Positions 13,806-25,282 of a DNA stretch of 64,000 bases are shown one piece after another. Source of the DNA: Saccharum officinarum. Lineage: Eukaryota > Streptophyta > Magnoliopsida > Poales > Poaceae. The translations under genes and the position numbers were made by a program. Numbering within the stretch: position 1 is the stretch's first letter; the number at the start of each line of letters is the position of its first letter. The stretch is from assembly GCA_020631735.1 (NCBI GenBank), contig CM036158.1:79289447-79353446 (forward strand), in the 5' to 3' direction. The notes beneath the pieces were generated by a model. The model ran no database searches. It was not told the origin of the DNA and worked only from the letters and a program-made list of their open reading frames with translations.

Positions 13806-14829
13806 CTCCTGACCTTGCCCCTCGATCCAACCGGATCTGGGAGGCCGCAGCTGGGAGTGAGGTGACGACTGACGAGACAGGAGGCGCAGGCGGAGGCGGG
13901 GAGGGGCGGCACCTCGGATGGAAGGTTCTAGAAGGCCGGAGGGAGGGCGGGCTAGGTTTTGGAGGAAGGATCGGCGGCACGACGACGAGAGGTAAGGGTG
14001 CGGTGCGGCCGTGGAAGTCAGGAGGAGAGGGCGGACTCGCACTGGCCTCACCTGCCCGGACCCCAGAGTGGCGTCGTCCACTGGATGCGATGCGATGCGA
14101 TGCCCAATCGATCGATCTGGGCCGTCCAATATTTTACTTGCTTATAAATGGCAAGCTTTCGCTCAACTTCTTGCCAACTTCAAAGTTGGTTGGTCCTAGT
14201 TGTAAAAAAAAAAGTTGGTTGGTCCTGCACGATTGATGGACGAAGATTGTTGTAAATGGAATAATTTTTGCGTAGGGGTAGTGGTTTTATTAAATGAGTG
14301 AAATACACTCTATATTCCTAAACTATTCCCCTGTCATATGGATCCATGCTTTTTGAAAGTGATCATCTTAAGTCCAACTTTTTACATGGTTCATTCCGTT
14401 GTTTTTTTTTTTTGCACCTTGGTTCATTCCGTTGTTGCCAGTATCCCAATCGCTATTCTAGAATCTTACGATATCATGATCCTGTTAATTCAAAATAATA
14501 TTGAATTCTGGATCCCAGATTTGGTAGTATCTTGATTCTATATAAAGGTTCTATATGATTTTGTATAAAATTTCATACTATTTTGATACTATAATTCTAT
14601 ACAATTAATTAATATACATGACTTCTTATTCATCCGTGAAAAAAATACTTGTTAAAGTTAAACGGTATTGAAAATAATGCCGAGAATTTTACTTAAATGT
14701 AAAAAAAGTCAGTAAATAAATCAAAATCAATATTATAGGCTTAAATATTCACAAAATATGCACATCTTGTGATTAGTTCAAGTAGTTGCTACTTTCTAGC
14801 TTTGCTACTAGACTTGGATGGTAGCGCTT
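13806..14829. other. ARF 5' leader/promoter and AT-rich intergenic DNA
   Basis: 13806-14110 is GC-rich and fits a leader and proximal promoter on the minus strand. 14110-14829 is AT-rich with a T12 run near 14401. ORFs here lack any family signature. Confidence 0.4.
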
Positions 14830-15320
14830 AGACCGACCGCACTCACGTCCGCTATCTCTCCCTGCAAGATTGCATAGAGCATAAAACCGCTGAACCGGGA
14901 CCCTGTATACGGTACTCTATCGCTTAGGAAGCCATACGGTCCTCTATATCTGGCGTTTTACTGTTCATACGCTAAAGGACGGGACGGTGTCGATGGACGC
15001 GCGCGCGTGAGACAGCAGAAGAAACAGCGGTGCATAGGAAAGCGTGTCAACTTTTTTTCCATATAAAAAAATGTTATAACTCACAAACCAAAAATCCAAA
15101 TTAAATTTCGATTGCACCATTAAATTTGTCTCAATAAATCCTTCAAAACTAGATCACACATGGATATATTTAGATAAAATGACAAGTGGGTCCCACAGTG
15201 GATAGAGGATGATATAGAGGATGGATGGATGCGGAAGAATTGAGTATAGAGGAGAGAATCTTGCTGACTAGGACGTATAGAGAATGAATATAGAGATCCA
15301 TGAGTGCGGATAGCCTTATG
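14830..15320. mobile_element. Foldback (TIR) element with imperfect inverted ends
   Basis: The left end near 14838-14875 (CGACCGCACTCACGTCCGC, then CTCTCC and GCAAGATT) is mirrored by the right end near 15270-15320. In reverse complement the right end reads GCTATCCGCACTCATGG, then GCAAGATTCTCTCC. The interior is non-coding with a GCGCGCG stretch. No clean target duplication was found. Superfamily is uncertain (MULE or hAT derivative). Confidence 0.5.
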
Positions 15321-15380
15321 CTTTGGCTTGCTTGCTAGTTAGGCACAGTGCTTGTTGTCATCTTGTTATCTAACTAATTT

Positions 15381-15620
15381 GGGCCCAGTTTAGATGCAAA
15401 AAATTTTACAATTTTTTTCAAGATTCCCCATCACATTGAATCTTTGGACACATGCATGAAGCATTAAATATAGATAAAAAAATAATTACACAGTTTAGAC
15501 GAAATTCACGAGATGAATATTTTAAGCCTAATTAGTCCATAATTGAACATTAATTGCCAAATAACAACGAAAAGTGCTACAAGAGTATTTTGCAAAAAAA
15601 TTTTGCATCTAAACACAGCC
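15381..15620 (+). mobile_element. MITE copy 2 of the GGCC-TGTTTAG family
   Basis: Ends GGGCCCAGTTTAGATGC and GCATCTAAACACAGCC enclose the family's internal blocks (CATGCATGAAGCATTAAATATAG, TTTTAAGCCTAATTAG). Confidence 0.8.
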
Positions 15621-16482
15621 TTGGCTAGTGTTGTGCCTTGATGAAAATTTTAATAGACTATTTACTCCCTCTTCTGCTCCCTTCTAGCCATCAACCGGTC
15701 CTTTCTATATGTAGTCCTGATCCCTCGGCTACGCACACCACGAGCGCAAGAACATAGCCTCTACAAGATGCTCCAGTGTACGAGCAACCATAGCAAGGTT
15801 ATTGCGGCTCTCATGAAGCCCTTGTCCATTGGCTATGTCATCGAGGCTGAAAGCCCAAGTTTAGTTTTGGTAATTAATGACACCAAGTTGCTAGTGCCAT
15901 GTGTTAAGTGTTTTGAGTTAGGCATAAGCAACACATGTGATGAAGGTGTATGTGGCAAGGAGTGGTGGCCACAAGATCACAAAGAGATGGTGCATGGACA
16001 TGAAATGATGATTATGGTGGAGATACACATAATACGATGGACATGATGATCAAGTGGAAGAAAATGATCTAAGAGCGCAAGGCAAAGGTATAACCATAGG
16101 GTTTTCCTTTTGCCGGTCTAAGATGAGTAGAGAAGTGATTGACCGGGTTTAGGATAGATAGCCGACTATCAAGAGGGGCAATCACAGTTAGCTCGGGAAT
16201 CAAGTGCCACTAGATCATTGTCTTGAGCATATGCATTAGGATCTAGTAAAAGAGCTAACATAACGTCTTGAGAAATAATTGTGAAATGCTAACACACATG
16301 CACATGGTGTTAGCACATTTGCGAAGGCGGTAGAGTTTAAGCGGTAGAGAGGGGTTTGGGTTCCTCTCTCCCTCCCGCCGAGCTTGCGAGGCGGGATTCG
16401 GCGCTTTTTGGGGAAGTGAAATGCCTATTTTCTACTGCGTCAAAAGTCGGAAAAGAAACAGAGGCGAACGGAGGTTACAGAG

Positions 16483-16952
16483 GTGACCGGACGCTGCACC
16501 GGACGTGGTCATGGTATGACCGGACTCGTCCGATCAGTTCAACACAGCAGTCAGGCGCGCGGGTGTTAGGGTTTGCAACCGGCGCGTCCGGTCACTCGCG
16601 GGACCGGCACGTCCGGTCAGGCATCCAGAGGGGCTGAGCGCAGCGGAGTGATGATCAGACACGCGGCGCGTCCGATCACGTGCGATCGGACGCGTCCGGT
16701 CGTTGAGGGAGCTTACTGGACTCTAACCGGACGCTGGTACTGTCGCGTCCGGTCGTTGCCTAGAGCGCGTCCGGTCGTTGCTTCGCGGGCTCGCGGTGCT
16801 GTGTGATCGGTGTGTCCGGTCAGTTGAGCGGCATGTCCGGTCATTCGCTGGAGCGTGTCCGGTCTGCGCGACCAGCGTGTCCGGTCAGTGCTTCGCAACT
16901 TAGCCGTTGCGCGACTGGCGCATCCGGTCAGTTTGATCAGCGCGTCCGGTCA
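16483..16952 (+). repeat. Palindrome array in the C1 5' LTR
   Basis: Roughly fifteen full or half copies of GACCGGACGCGTCCGGTC, such as at 16484, 16514, 16577, 16598, 16670, 16686, 16725 and 16745, followed by half-sites TGTCCGGTC at 16814-16950. The arm and centre sequence is the same as in the A-family LTRs although the surrounding LTR sequence is different. Confidence 0.85.
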
Positions 16953-17004
16953 GCGCGACTTCGGCTGGTTAAGTTCCTAACGGCTATATTCGAAGGGGTA
17001 CATC

Positions 17005-17012
17005 TATAAATA
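17005..17012 (+). promoter_or_regulatory. TATA box of C1
   Basis: TATAAATA about 50 bp downstream of the palindrome array. The mirrored C2 copy has it at 42411-42418. Confidence 0.65.
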
Positions 17013-17872
17013 GAAGTTGGCCGGAGTTTGAGGGTAACTCTTGCACATTTTGAGACTTAGAGACATCCTTTGAGTTAGAGAACAACCCCTCCACTCATCT
17101 CTTTGCTTAGTTGCACATCTTGAGTGAGATTGAGTGAGATTCAAGTGCATTGCTTGAGAGTTGCATTCTAGAGGCACTTGATCTTCGAGTTGCTATGGAT
17201 TTCTTATTACTCTTCCGTGTTTCCCGACACGGTAGACGGCTTGGAGCAGCGGAGGTGATTGAGCTCGCAATTGGAGATTGTTGGAGCCCTCACCAAGTAT
17301 TGTAAGGGGTTCTTGATCCTTCCCCACGGAAGTTCGCAAATTGGATACTCTAGTGGAGCTCGTGGCTTGGAGGATCCTCATCTTGTGTGCGGTTGTGCGG
17401 CGCCCGCCGAGGGCTCGACTCTTGATAGTCGATTAGCTCGCGAACCGATAAGTGGGTGTATCGCCACAACGGGGAGTAGCTTGCCGAGAAGCAAGTGAAC
17501 CTCGGGATAAATTCTTGTGTCATTCTCTTCCCGAGGACTTCTCTTGTGTGATTGATTGATTGGTACTTCTCATCTCTACACGGCGGTATAATCACTCAAA
17601 GCTCTTCTCTTGTATTACTTCTTGTTTCTAGCTTGTAGTTGTTGTTGTGTTTAGTGAATAGCTTTGTTATAGACTTATGTAGGTGGCTTGCTTAATTAGT
17701 TAGAGCTAGTGTATTTGCTTCGCCACCTTTCGTACTAACATGTGGTTAAGTAATTCTTGTAGAAGTTTTAATTAGGCTATTCACCCCCCCTCTAGCCTAT
17801 TTGGACCTTACAAGTGGTATTGAAGTCGAGACACCGTTTATTTGAGGCTTAACAACCTACGGTGAAAAAGAA

Positions 17873-19855
17873 ATGGCTCAATTAAGCTTGCACATCAACA
17901 ACACCAAGAAGGCACCTCACTTTGATGACATAAATTATGCATATTGGAAGGTTAAGATGACCGCACACCTAAAGTCAATCAATAGAGAAGTGTGGAAGGT
18001 CACCGAAACAAAATTTGAGGTTGCTAATCCGGAAGCACCTACACCGATGGAAGAGAAGAAGCTCCAATGCAATGACATTGTCATTAGTGCTCTTCATGAG
18101 GCATTAGATGACAAGACATTTGAGCAAGTGAAGAACATAGAGATTGCTCATGATGCTTGGGCCAAGCTAGAAGAAACATTTAAGGGCACCGAAGGCACAA
18201 AGACCGCTAAAGCATATATCTTGTAAGAAAAATTTTTAAGCTTCAAGATGCAAGATGATGAGAGTGTACCGGAGATGTTTCATAGGTTGCAAGTCATTGT
18301 CAATGAGCTCAAGGCACTTGATAAGGAGGTCAAGGATAATCAATTCTCTATAAAGTTCTTGAGAAGTCTACCCAAGAGATTTGATACATTGATCACCGTG
18401 CTAGTGAGAACTATATTGAAGGATTCAACTCCTCAACAAATATTCTAAGAAGTGATGACCGATGATTCATATAGAGAAGATGATGAGAAGGATGAGTTGG
18501 TCAAGAAGAAGAAGGAAAATGAGAAGAAAGATGATGAAAAGAAGAAGAGTGTGGCATTCAAAGCCACCACATCCAAGGGCAAATCCAAGATTGAATCATC
18601 AAGTGATGAAGACTCAAGCTCTTGTGATAGTGATGACATTGATGAGAAGATGGCTCTCTTTGTTAAGCAATTTGGCAAATTCATGAAGAAGAAAGGCTAT
18701 CGTGCAAGAAGGAGGAAGAACTCATCCAAGAAGAGTGAGCATACCATGAGATGCTTTAGATGCTATAGCAAGGACCATCTTATTGCAAAGTGTCCTTATG
18801 ATAGTGATGATGAAGATGCTATTAAGAAGGAGAAGAAGAAGCAAGAAAAGAAGAAGAGCTCTCATAAGAAGAAGAATGATTCTCATGTTGCTACTTGGGA
18901 TAGTGATGATTTCTCAAGTGATGATGAGGATGACAACAAGAGCAAGAAGAAGGGACATGCTAGCATTGCCATCCAAGAGAAGGTCTCCCTCTTCGACACT
19001 CCATCGTGCTTCATGGCTAAGGCCGCTAAGGTATCATCCGATGATGAGAGTAATCATGATAATGCTAGTGATAGTGATAGTGATAGTGATGAAGAAGAAT
19101 TCACTAAAGATGAACTAATCACTATGCTAGAAGATTGCACTCAATATTTTAAAGAATCTAGAAAGGAGTGCAAGGGCTTGCTTAAGGAAAAGAAAACCTT
19201 ATGCAAGAACTTGATGAGCTTAGGGCATCTTATGAGAGTCTAAAGGTAGACCATAAGAAGCTTCAAAAGTCTCACACTAAGCTTGAAGAAGCTCATTCCT
19301 CTCTAGTTGAAAAATGTGAAAACATACCAACTAATGTTGAGAAAGCTAAAACTTGCAACATAGGCATATCATGTGATATAATTGATAAAACTTTTTATAA
19401 GCCTATTATTGTTGCTCCCACTAACCCTTCATGTAGCTCATCTACATCATCCTTATCTAGTAGTGGCGGTTTTACTTGTGACTCCACACTAATAGTTGAG
19501 AATGAAAATCTTAAGAAGGAGGTAAAAGAGCTCAATCACACATTAGCTAAGGTTTATGGTGGTGAGGACCACTTGCTTATGTGCTTGGGTAGCCAAAGAC
19601 CTCTCTACAAAGAGGGATTGGGCTATAACCCCAAGAAAGGCAATGTCACTTTTGCTCCTCACAAGACTTGTTTTGTGAAGAACAATGGTAGGTATTGCAA
19701 AAGTTGCAAGCAAGTTGGTCACATAGACCAACATTGCATGAACAAGAAATCCAATGCAAATGTATCCTCAATTAAGTTTGATTCTTTCTATATGCTTACC
19801 AAGAGTACAAATGGTGTTCATGCTAAGTTTATTGGTGCACCATAGATGGGCTCAA
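17873..19855 (+). pseudogene. C1 gag, broken
   Basis: Starts MAQLSLHINNTKKAPHFDD with a UBN2-type gag core. It is interrupted by TAA at 18224 and 18446, then a frameshift near 19240 moves reading to another frame up to 19855. It has two CCHC knuckles, CFRCYSKDHLIAKC at about 18753-18794 and CKSCKQVGHIDQHC at about 19697-19738. Between them lie an acidic Ser/Asp repeat tract (SDSDSDSDEEE) and a coiled coil. Fragments of a related gag lie at 39631-40745. Confidence 0.88.
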
Positions 19856-19981
19856 AGAAGAAAGTCATTTGGGTACCAAAGAGCTTAGTCTCTAACCTTA
19901 GAGGACCCAAACAAGTTTGGGTACCTAAAAGGAATTGATCTGGTCCTGTAGGTCAATTACAAAGCCGGAGGAAGGCATTGA

Positions 19982-22900
19982 GTGCTTGATAGTGGGTGTA
20001 CTCAACATATGACCGGAGACTCTTGTATGTTCAATTTAATTGATACAAGTCAAAATGGTGGTTTTGATGCTATCACTTCCGGCAACAACAAGAAAGGCAA
20101 GGTCAAGGGGCTTGGTAAAATTGCTATCTCAAATGACATGAGCATTTCTAATGTGTTGCTAGTTGAGAGCTTGGATTTCAATCTTTTATCGGTGGCACAA
20201 CTTTGTGATCTTGGCTTCAAGTGCATATTTGGTTGTGATAATGTTGAAGTCATAAGTGTTGATGGATCAAACTTGATATTCAAAGGATTTAGACATGGTA
20301 GTTTATACTTGGTTGACTTCAATGATAGTGAGACACAATTGACATCATGCTTGCTTAGCAAATCTAGTATGGGATGGTTGTGGCATAGAAGACTTGGTCA
20401 TGTTGGAATGAAATAATTGAACAAACTTTTGAAGCATGACTTAGTTAGAGGCTTGAAGGATGTCATCTTTGAGAAGGATAAACCATGTAGTGCTTGTCAA
20501 GCCGGCAAACAAGTTAGAAATGCACATCCTAGTAAGAGTGAAATGAGCACATCAAAGGGATTTGAGCTATTGCACAAGGACTTGTTTGGGCCAACAACAT
20601 ACACTAGCATTGGTGGCAACAAGTATGATTTTGTGATAGTGGATGACTACACTAGATACACTTAGGTATTCTTTCTCTATGACAAGAGTGATGTTTATGA
20701 TCTATTCAAGTCTTTTGTCAAGAGAGTGCAAAATAAGTTTGAGACTGCCATTAAGAAGATTAGAAGTGACAATGGTAGTGAGTTCAAGAACACAAGAATT
20801 GAAGATTTATGTGATGATCTTGGTATTGGACATCAATTCTCACCAACATACACTCCTCAATCCAATGGTGTAGTTGAAAGAAAAAATAGAACCTTGATTG
20901 ATATGGCTAGATCAATGCTTAGTGAATACAATGTTAGTCATTCATCTTGGAGTGAAGCCATCAATACGGCTTGCTATTGTAGCAACCGTCTCTATTGCCA
21001 TGGGAAGCTTGGAAAGACACCATATGAGCTATTGAATGGAAGAAAGCCCAATATTGCATACTTTAGAGTGTTTGGTTGCAAATGCTATATTCTTAAGAAA
21101 GGCACTAGATTGAGCAAGTTTGAAAAGAAATGTGATGAACGGTTCTTACTTGGTTATTCTACCACAAGCAAGGCATATAGAGTTTGGAATCTCACAAATG
21201 GCACCTTGGAAGAAGTTCATGATGTTGAGTTTGATGAAACCCAAGGATCTCAAAATGAAGCTCAAAACCTTGATGATGTGATAGGAGATCAATTGTCAAA
21301 TGCAATGAAGAACATGGACATTGGTGATATAAGGCTGATGCAAGTTGATGATGATGATATTCATGTGATCAACCAAAGTGTGCAAATTGATACAAATCAA
21401 GCAAGCTCTAGTGGTACTCATGATGAAGCTTAAGTTCAAGGTCAAACAAGTGGAAGCAATCAACTCTCAATACTCTAACCTACTAGTATTGCAAGAGATC
21501 ATCCATTGGACCAAATCATTGGTGGAATTCAAAGTGGTGTTCAAACTAGATCAAGGCTAGCATCCTTTTGTGAGCATTACTCATTTGTGTCACTTGAAAA
21601 ACCTAAGAAATTAGAAGATGCTTTGAAGGATTCCGATTGGGTAAATGCTATGCATGAAGAACTAAACAACTTTGCTAGAAATCAAGTTTGGAAACTTGTT
21701 GAGAGGCCAAAGAACTACAATATGATTGATACTAAGTGGGTCTTTAGAAACAAGCAAGATCAAGATAGCATGGTTATGAGGAACAAAGCAAGATTAGTAG
21801 CACAAGGATACACTCAAGTTGAGGGTCTTGACTTTGGAGAGACATATGCACCGGTTGCAAGATTGGAGGCAATTAGAATTTTATTAGCATATGCTTGTGC
21901 ACACAACATCAAGCTCTATCAAATGGATGTCAAGAGTGTATTTCTCAATGGCTACATCAATGAAGAAGTTTATGTTGAGCAACCTCCTGGTTTTAAAGAT
22001 GATAAGAAGCCTGACCATGTTTACATGCTAAAGAAGGCATTGTATGGTTTGAAGCAACCACCTAGAGCATGGTATGAGGGGTTGAGGGACTTTCTCCTCT
22101 CTAAAGGGTTCAAGATGGGAAAGGTTGACACCACTCTCTTCACGAAGAAGCTTGGAAATGACTTGTTTGTGTTGCAAATCTATGTGGATGACATTATCTT
22201 TGGATCAACTAACCAAGACTTTTGTGAAGAGTTTGGAAATATGATGGCTAATGAGTTTGAGATGTCTATGATTGGAGAGCTTAGTTACTTCCTTAGACTT
22301 CAAATCAAGCAAATGAAGAATGACACTTTTGTAAGTCAAGGCAAGTACATCAAGGACATGATCAAGAAGTTTGGATTGCAAGATGCTAAGCAAATGAGTA
22401 CACCAATGTGCACTAATGATCAATTGGATATTGATGATAGTGGAAACATGGTAGATCAAAATCTATACCGGTCTATGATTGGAAGTTTACTCTATGTCAC
22501 CGCTTCTAGGCCGGAAGTGATGTTTAGTGTGTGCAAGTGTGCAAGATATCAGGCTTCACCTAGAGAAAGTCACTTGTAAGCAACCAAGAGGATATTGAGA
22601 TATCTTAAGGGCACTCATGATGTTGGATTATGGTTTCCAAAGGGGTCTAACTTTGAGTTGATTGGATATTCGGACTCCGACTATGGTTGTTGCAAGATTG
22701 ATAGAATGAGCATAAGTGGCACTTGTCAATTGCTTGGAAGGTCTCTTGTTTCATGGTCATCAAGAAAACAAAATAGTGTTGCACTATCTACCGCCGAGGC
22801 CGAATACATTAGTGCCAGTAGTTGTTGTGCATAATTGCTTTGGATGAAGGCCACCTTGAATGATTTTGGAATCAAGTTCAAGAATGTGCCATTGTTTTGT

Positions 22901-23092
22901 GACAATGAAAGTGCTATCAAGATGACACAAAATCCGGTTCAACATTCAAGAACCAAGCACATTGACATAAGGCACCACTTCATAAGAGACCATCAACAAA
23001 AGGGTGATATTAGCATTGAGAGCATTGGCACCGAAGATCAACTAGCTGACATATTCACAAAGCCACTAGATAAAAGAGATTTTACAAGTTAA
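19982..23092 (+). pseudogene. C1 pol (protease, integrase, RT, RNase H) with in-frame stops
   Basis: One frame from 19982 to 23092 carries, in order: aspartic protease LDSGCTQHMTG; a GAG_pre-integrase region (LWHRRLGH...CSACQAGK); an integrase core with VDDYTR, SDNGSEF and GVVERKNR; RT with YVDDIIFGS at about 22180; and RNase H with LSTAEAEYIS near 22785. Stops fall at 20414, 20663, 21431, 21476, 22577 and 22832 without frameshifts between them. The tail is shifted near 23070. Several stops fit C-to-T change of Gln or Trp codons. The stop at 20414 is shared with C2. Confidence 0.93.
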
Positions 23093-24197
23093 AGAATGAA
23101 TTGAACATACTTGACTTCTCCAACTTGAAATGAGTGCACCCCCACATCCTTATATGACATGCCTCTCCTCCAACATAGCAAGGTAAAGTTGTTTGGCATA
23201 TCATTCATACTTTGCTAAGGACATGGTTAGAACATATAGACATATTTGCATGATAAATAGGCTCATTCATGAAAATTAAATGATTTTGATGTATATATAG
23301 TACCACTATTGCTTCTATATTTAATTGATCTAGTGGTAGCATATGACATGTTTGTGGGCTTGCAAACCTAGTGTTGAATCTAGAAAATGAGCTCATGATG
23401 TGTAATTCAACATGCTCAAGATAACCCTTATACTTTATGAGATGTGAAGAAGCTTGTGCTTGGATCAAACTGAATTACATATTCTAGGCAAGTGATCTAG
23501 ATTGAACCATAATTTGGACTCCCTCATATTGATTGACTTATCTCTCACTAAAATTGGCACCTTTTTGGTGCTTGTTGACAAAGGGGGAGAGAAAAGTCAC
23601 AAAGATAGAAACGTCACAAGATAAAAAGTTAAGATGCGAGAGAAAGATATAATAAGGGGGAGAGAAATCAAGGGATCAATTAAAATTGAGCACATAAGTA
23701 GGGGGAGCAAGCTCATGAATTATTTGTTGCATTTGTATGTGCATTAACATGATGAATTGTTGCATTGCAAAGCTTAAATTCATATTCATGTTTGTATGGT
23801 GTATGCTAGAAATAGAACTTGAATGATGATTTATTGAGAGTAGCTTTACAAGTGGTATCTAGACACCTTTTACTTATAATGTTGATCTCATGGGGTACTT
23901 TAGTGCTTGTGATCTTTACAAGTGATGTATTACAAGTGTTGTCTAGCTACATCGATGCTAAGGATGGTATATAAAGGCAACTTCGATTGGTATCACGCTT
24001 CAAAGGTCCATTCTATATACCTTAGCATCAATTTGATAGTAGTAACTTACCTAAAATTCAAATCCATACATATGTGCACAATAAAACCAAACTCATGGAA
24101 GCACATATGTAGGGGAAGCTAATACTATCAAAATTAAAAATTAATTTCTTTCCATATCTTTATGATGGTTGTCATCAATTATCAAAAAGGGGGAGAT
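23093..24197 (+). other. C1 3' spacer with repeated polypurine tracts
   Basis: Non-coding region between pol and the 3' LTR. GGGGGA-type purine runs lie near 23583, 23656, 23701 and 24111, and the terminal tract AAAAAGGGGGAGAT (24184-24197) abuts the LTR and should prime plus-strand synthesis. The spacer is conserved in C2 (43569-44640). Confidence 0.7.
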
Positions 24198-24628
24198 TGA
24201 AAGCCCAAGTTTGGTTTTGGTAATTAATGACACCGAGTTGCTAATGCCATGTGTTAAGTGTTTTGAGTTAGGCATAAGCAACACATGTGATGAAGATGTA
24301 TGTGGCAAGGAGTGGTGGCCATAAGATCACAAAGAGATGGTGCATGGACATGAAATGATGATCATGGTGGAGATACACATAATACGATGGACATGATGAT
24401 CAAGTGGAAGAAAATGATCTAAGAGCGCAAGGCAAAGGTATAACCATAGGGTTTTCCTTTTGCCGGTCTAAGATGAGTAGAGAAGTGATTGACCGGGTTT
24501 AGGATAGATAGCCGACTATCAAGAGGGGCATTTGCTTCACCACCTTTCGTACTAACGTGTGGTTAAGTAATTCTTGTAGAAGTTTTAATTAGGCTATTCA
24601 CCCCCCTCTAGTCTATTTGGACCCTACA
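24198..24628 (+). repeat. 3' LTR of C1, internally deleted
   Basis: Matches the 5' LTR at both ends but jumps from the equivalent of 16180 to 17714 at 24530/24531, losing about 1533 bp. The deletion removes the whole palindrome array and the TATA box. Confidence 0.93.
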
Positions 24629-24633
24629 GAGGC

Positions 24634-25001
24634 GCTCACCACGTCCCCAAGCGGGTCTAGCTAAGCCTCGTTTGAACACGTGACGGCATCCAGACCTAGT
24701 TCCTATATAGCTAGATGACACTCTCATCTATGTTTAAGGACCACAATGTGCGTTTTAAGAATTTAGAGACCTGAATAACACTTTCAATCAAGTTTAAGGT
24801 CCGTCAATGTATTTTACCCGACAATTTAGCACATGTTATTTTAGAGGTTTGAACTTCTCGTGAAGTAGTTAGTAAGTTTAAGAACTCGAATAAGTATTTT
24901 AGGAGTTGATGGATTTAGGTGACACTCGCTGTCAAGTTTAAGATCCACTAGTATATTTTACTTATAAATTGCAGTTGCACGCTAACAAACCTAGGCAGAT
25001 C
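24634..25001. other. Unassigned intergenic DNA
   Basis: Non-coding, with recurring AAGTTTAAG and GTATTTTA segments suggesting decayed repeat material. No gene was recognised. Confidence 0.3.
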
Positions 25002-25282
25002 GGCCTTGTTTAGATCCTAAATTCTTCCCCTAAATTCCACTATGCAAAAATGAGATTTCCCATCATATCAAAATGCCGGCAAATGCATGGAGTACTAAAT
25101 GTAGATGAAATCAAAAACTAATTGCACAATTTTGTTGTACTTTGCGAGACGAACATTTTAAGTCTAATTAATCAATTTTTGGACAATTTTTTACACTAAA
25201 AAACAAAAACTGCTACAGTGTTCCGACAGGTGTAGCAGCAGCGGCCAATTTGGCACGCCGAATTCGGCGTCTGAACACGGCC
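25002..25282 (+). mobile_element. MITE copy 3 of the GGCC-TGTTTAG family
   Basis: The GGCCTTGTTTAGATCC start, ATGCATGGAGTACTAAATG and GCGAGACGAACATTTTAAG interior, GCTACAGTG and the TCTGAACACGGCC end fit the family. It is more diverged and longer than the other copies. Confidence 0.7.

Larger units (their letters stand above)
15848..17812 (+). repeat. 5' LTR of C1 (1965 bp)
   Basis: Runs from TGAAAGCCCAAGTTTAG to TTTGGACCTTACA. It contains a palindrome array (16483-16952) and TATAAATA at 17005-17012. It matches the C2 LTR at 41614-43568 in reverse over its whole length, and the 3' LTR of C1 except for a deletion. Confidence 0.93.
15848..24628 (+). mobile_element. Complete Ty1-copia SIRE/Maximus-type element C1 with GAGGC target duplication
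   Basis: TG...CA element of 8781 bp. GAGGC occurs immediately before (15843-15847) and after (24629-24633), a 5-bp target duplication. The order is 5' LTR (15848-17812), PBS-like TGGTAT at 17815, gag, protease, integrase, RT, RNase H, purine-rich spacer, polypurine tract (24184-24197), 3' LTR (24198-24628). Coding capacity is destroyed by point stops and a few frameshifts. The 3' LTR is about 1.5 kb shorter than the 5' LTR. C2 at 41614-47691 is a close relative on the opposite strand. Confidence 0.95.

Noticed and set aside
15768..15847. Short ORF (MLQCTSNHSKVIAALMKPL...) ending at the C1 insertion, possibly a gene disrupted by it
   Set aside because: Joining across the GAGGC target site gives only a few more codons before a stop; no family recognised.
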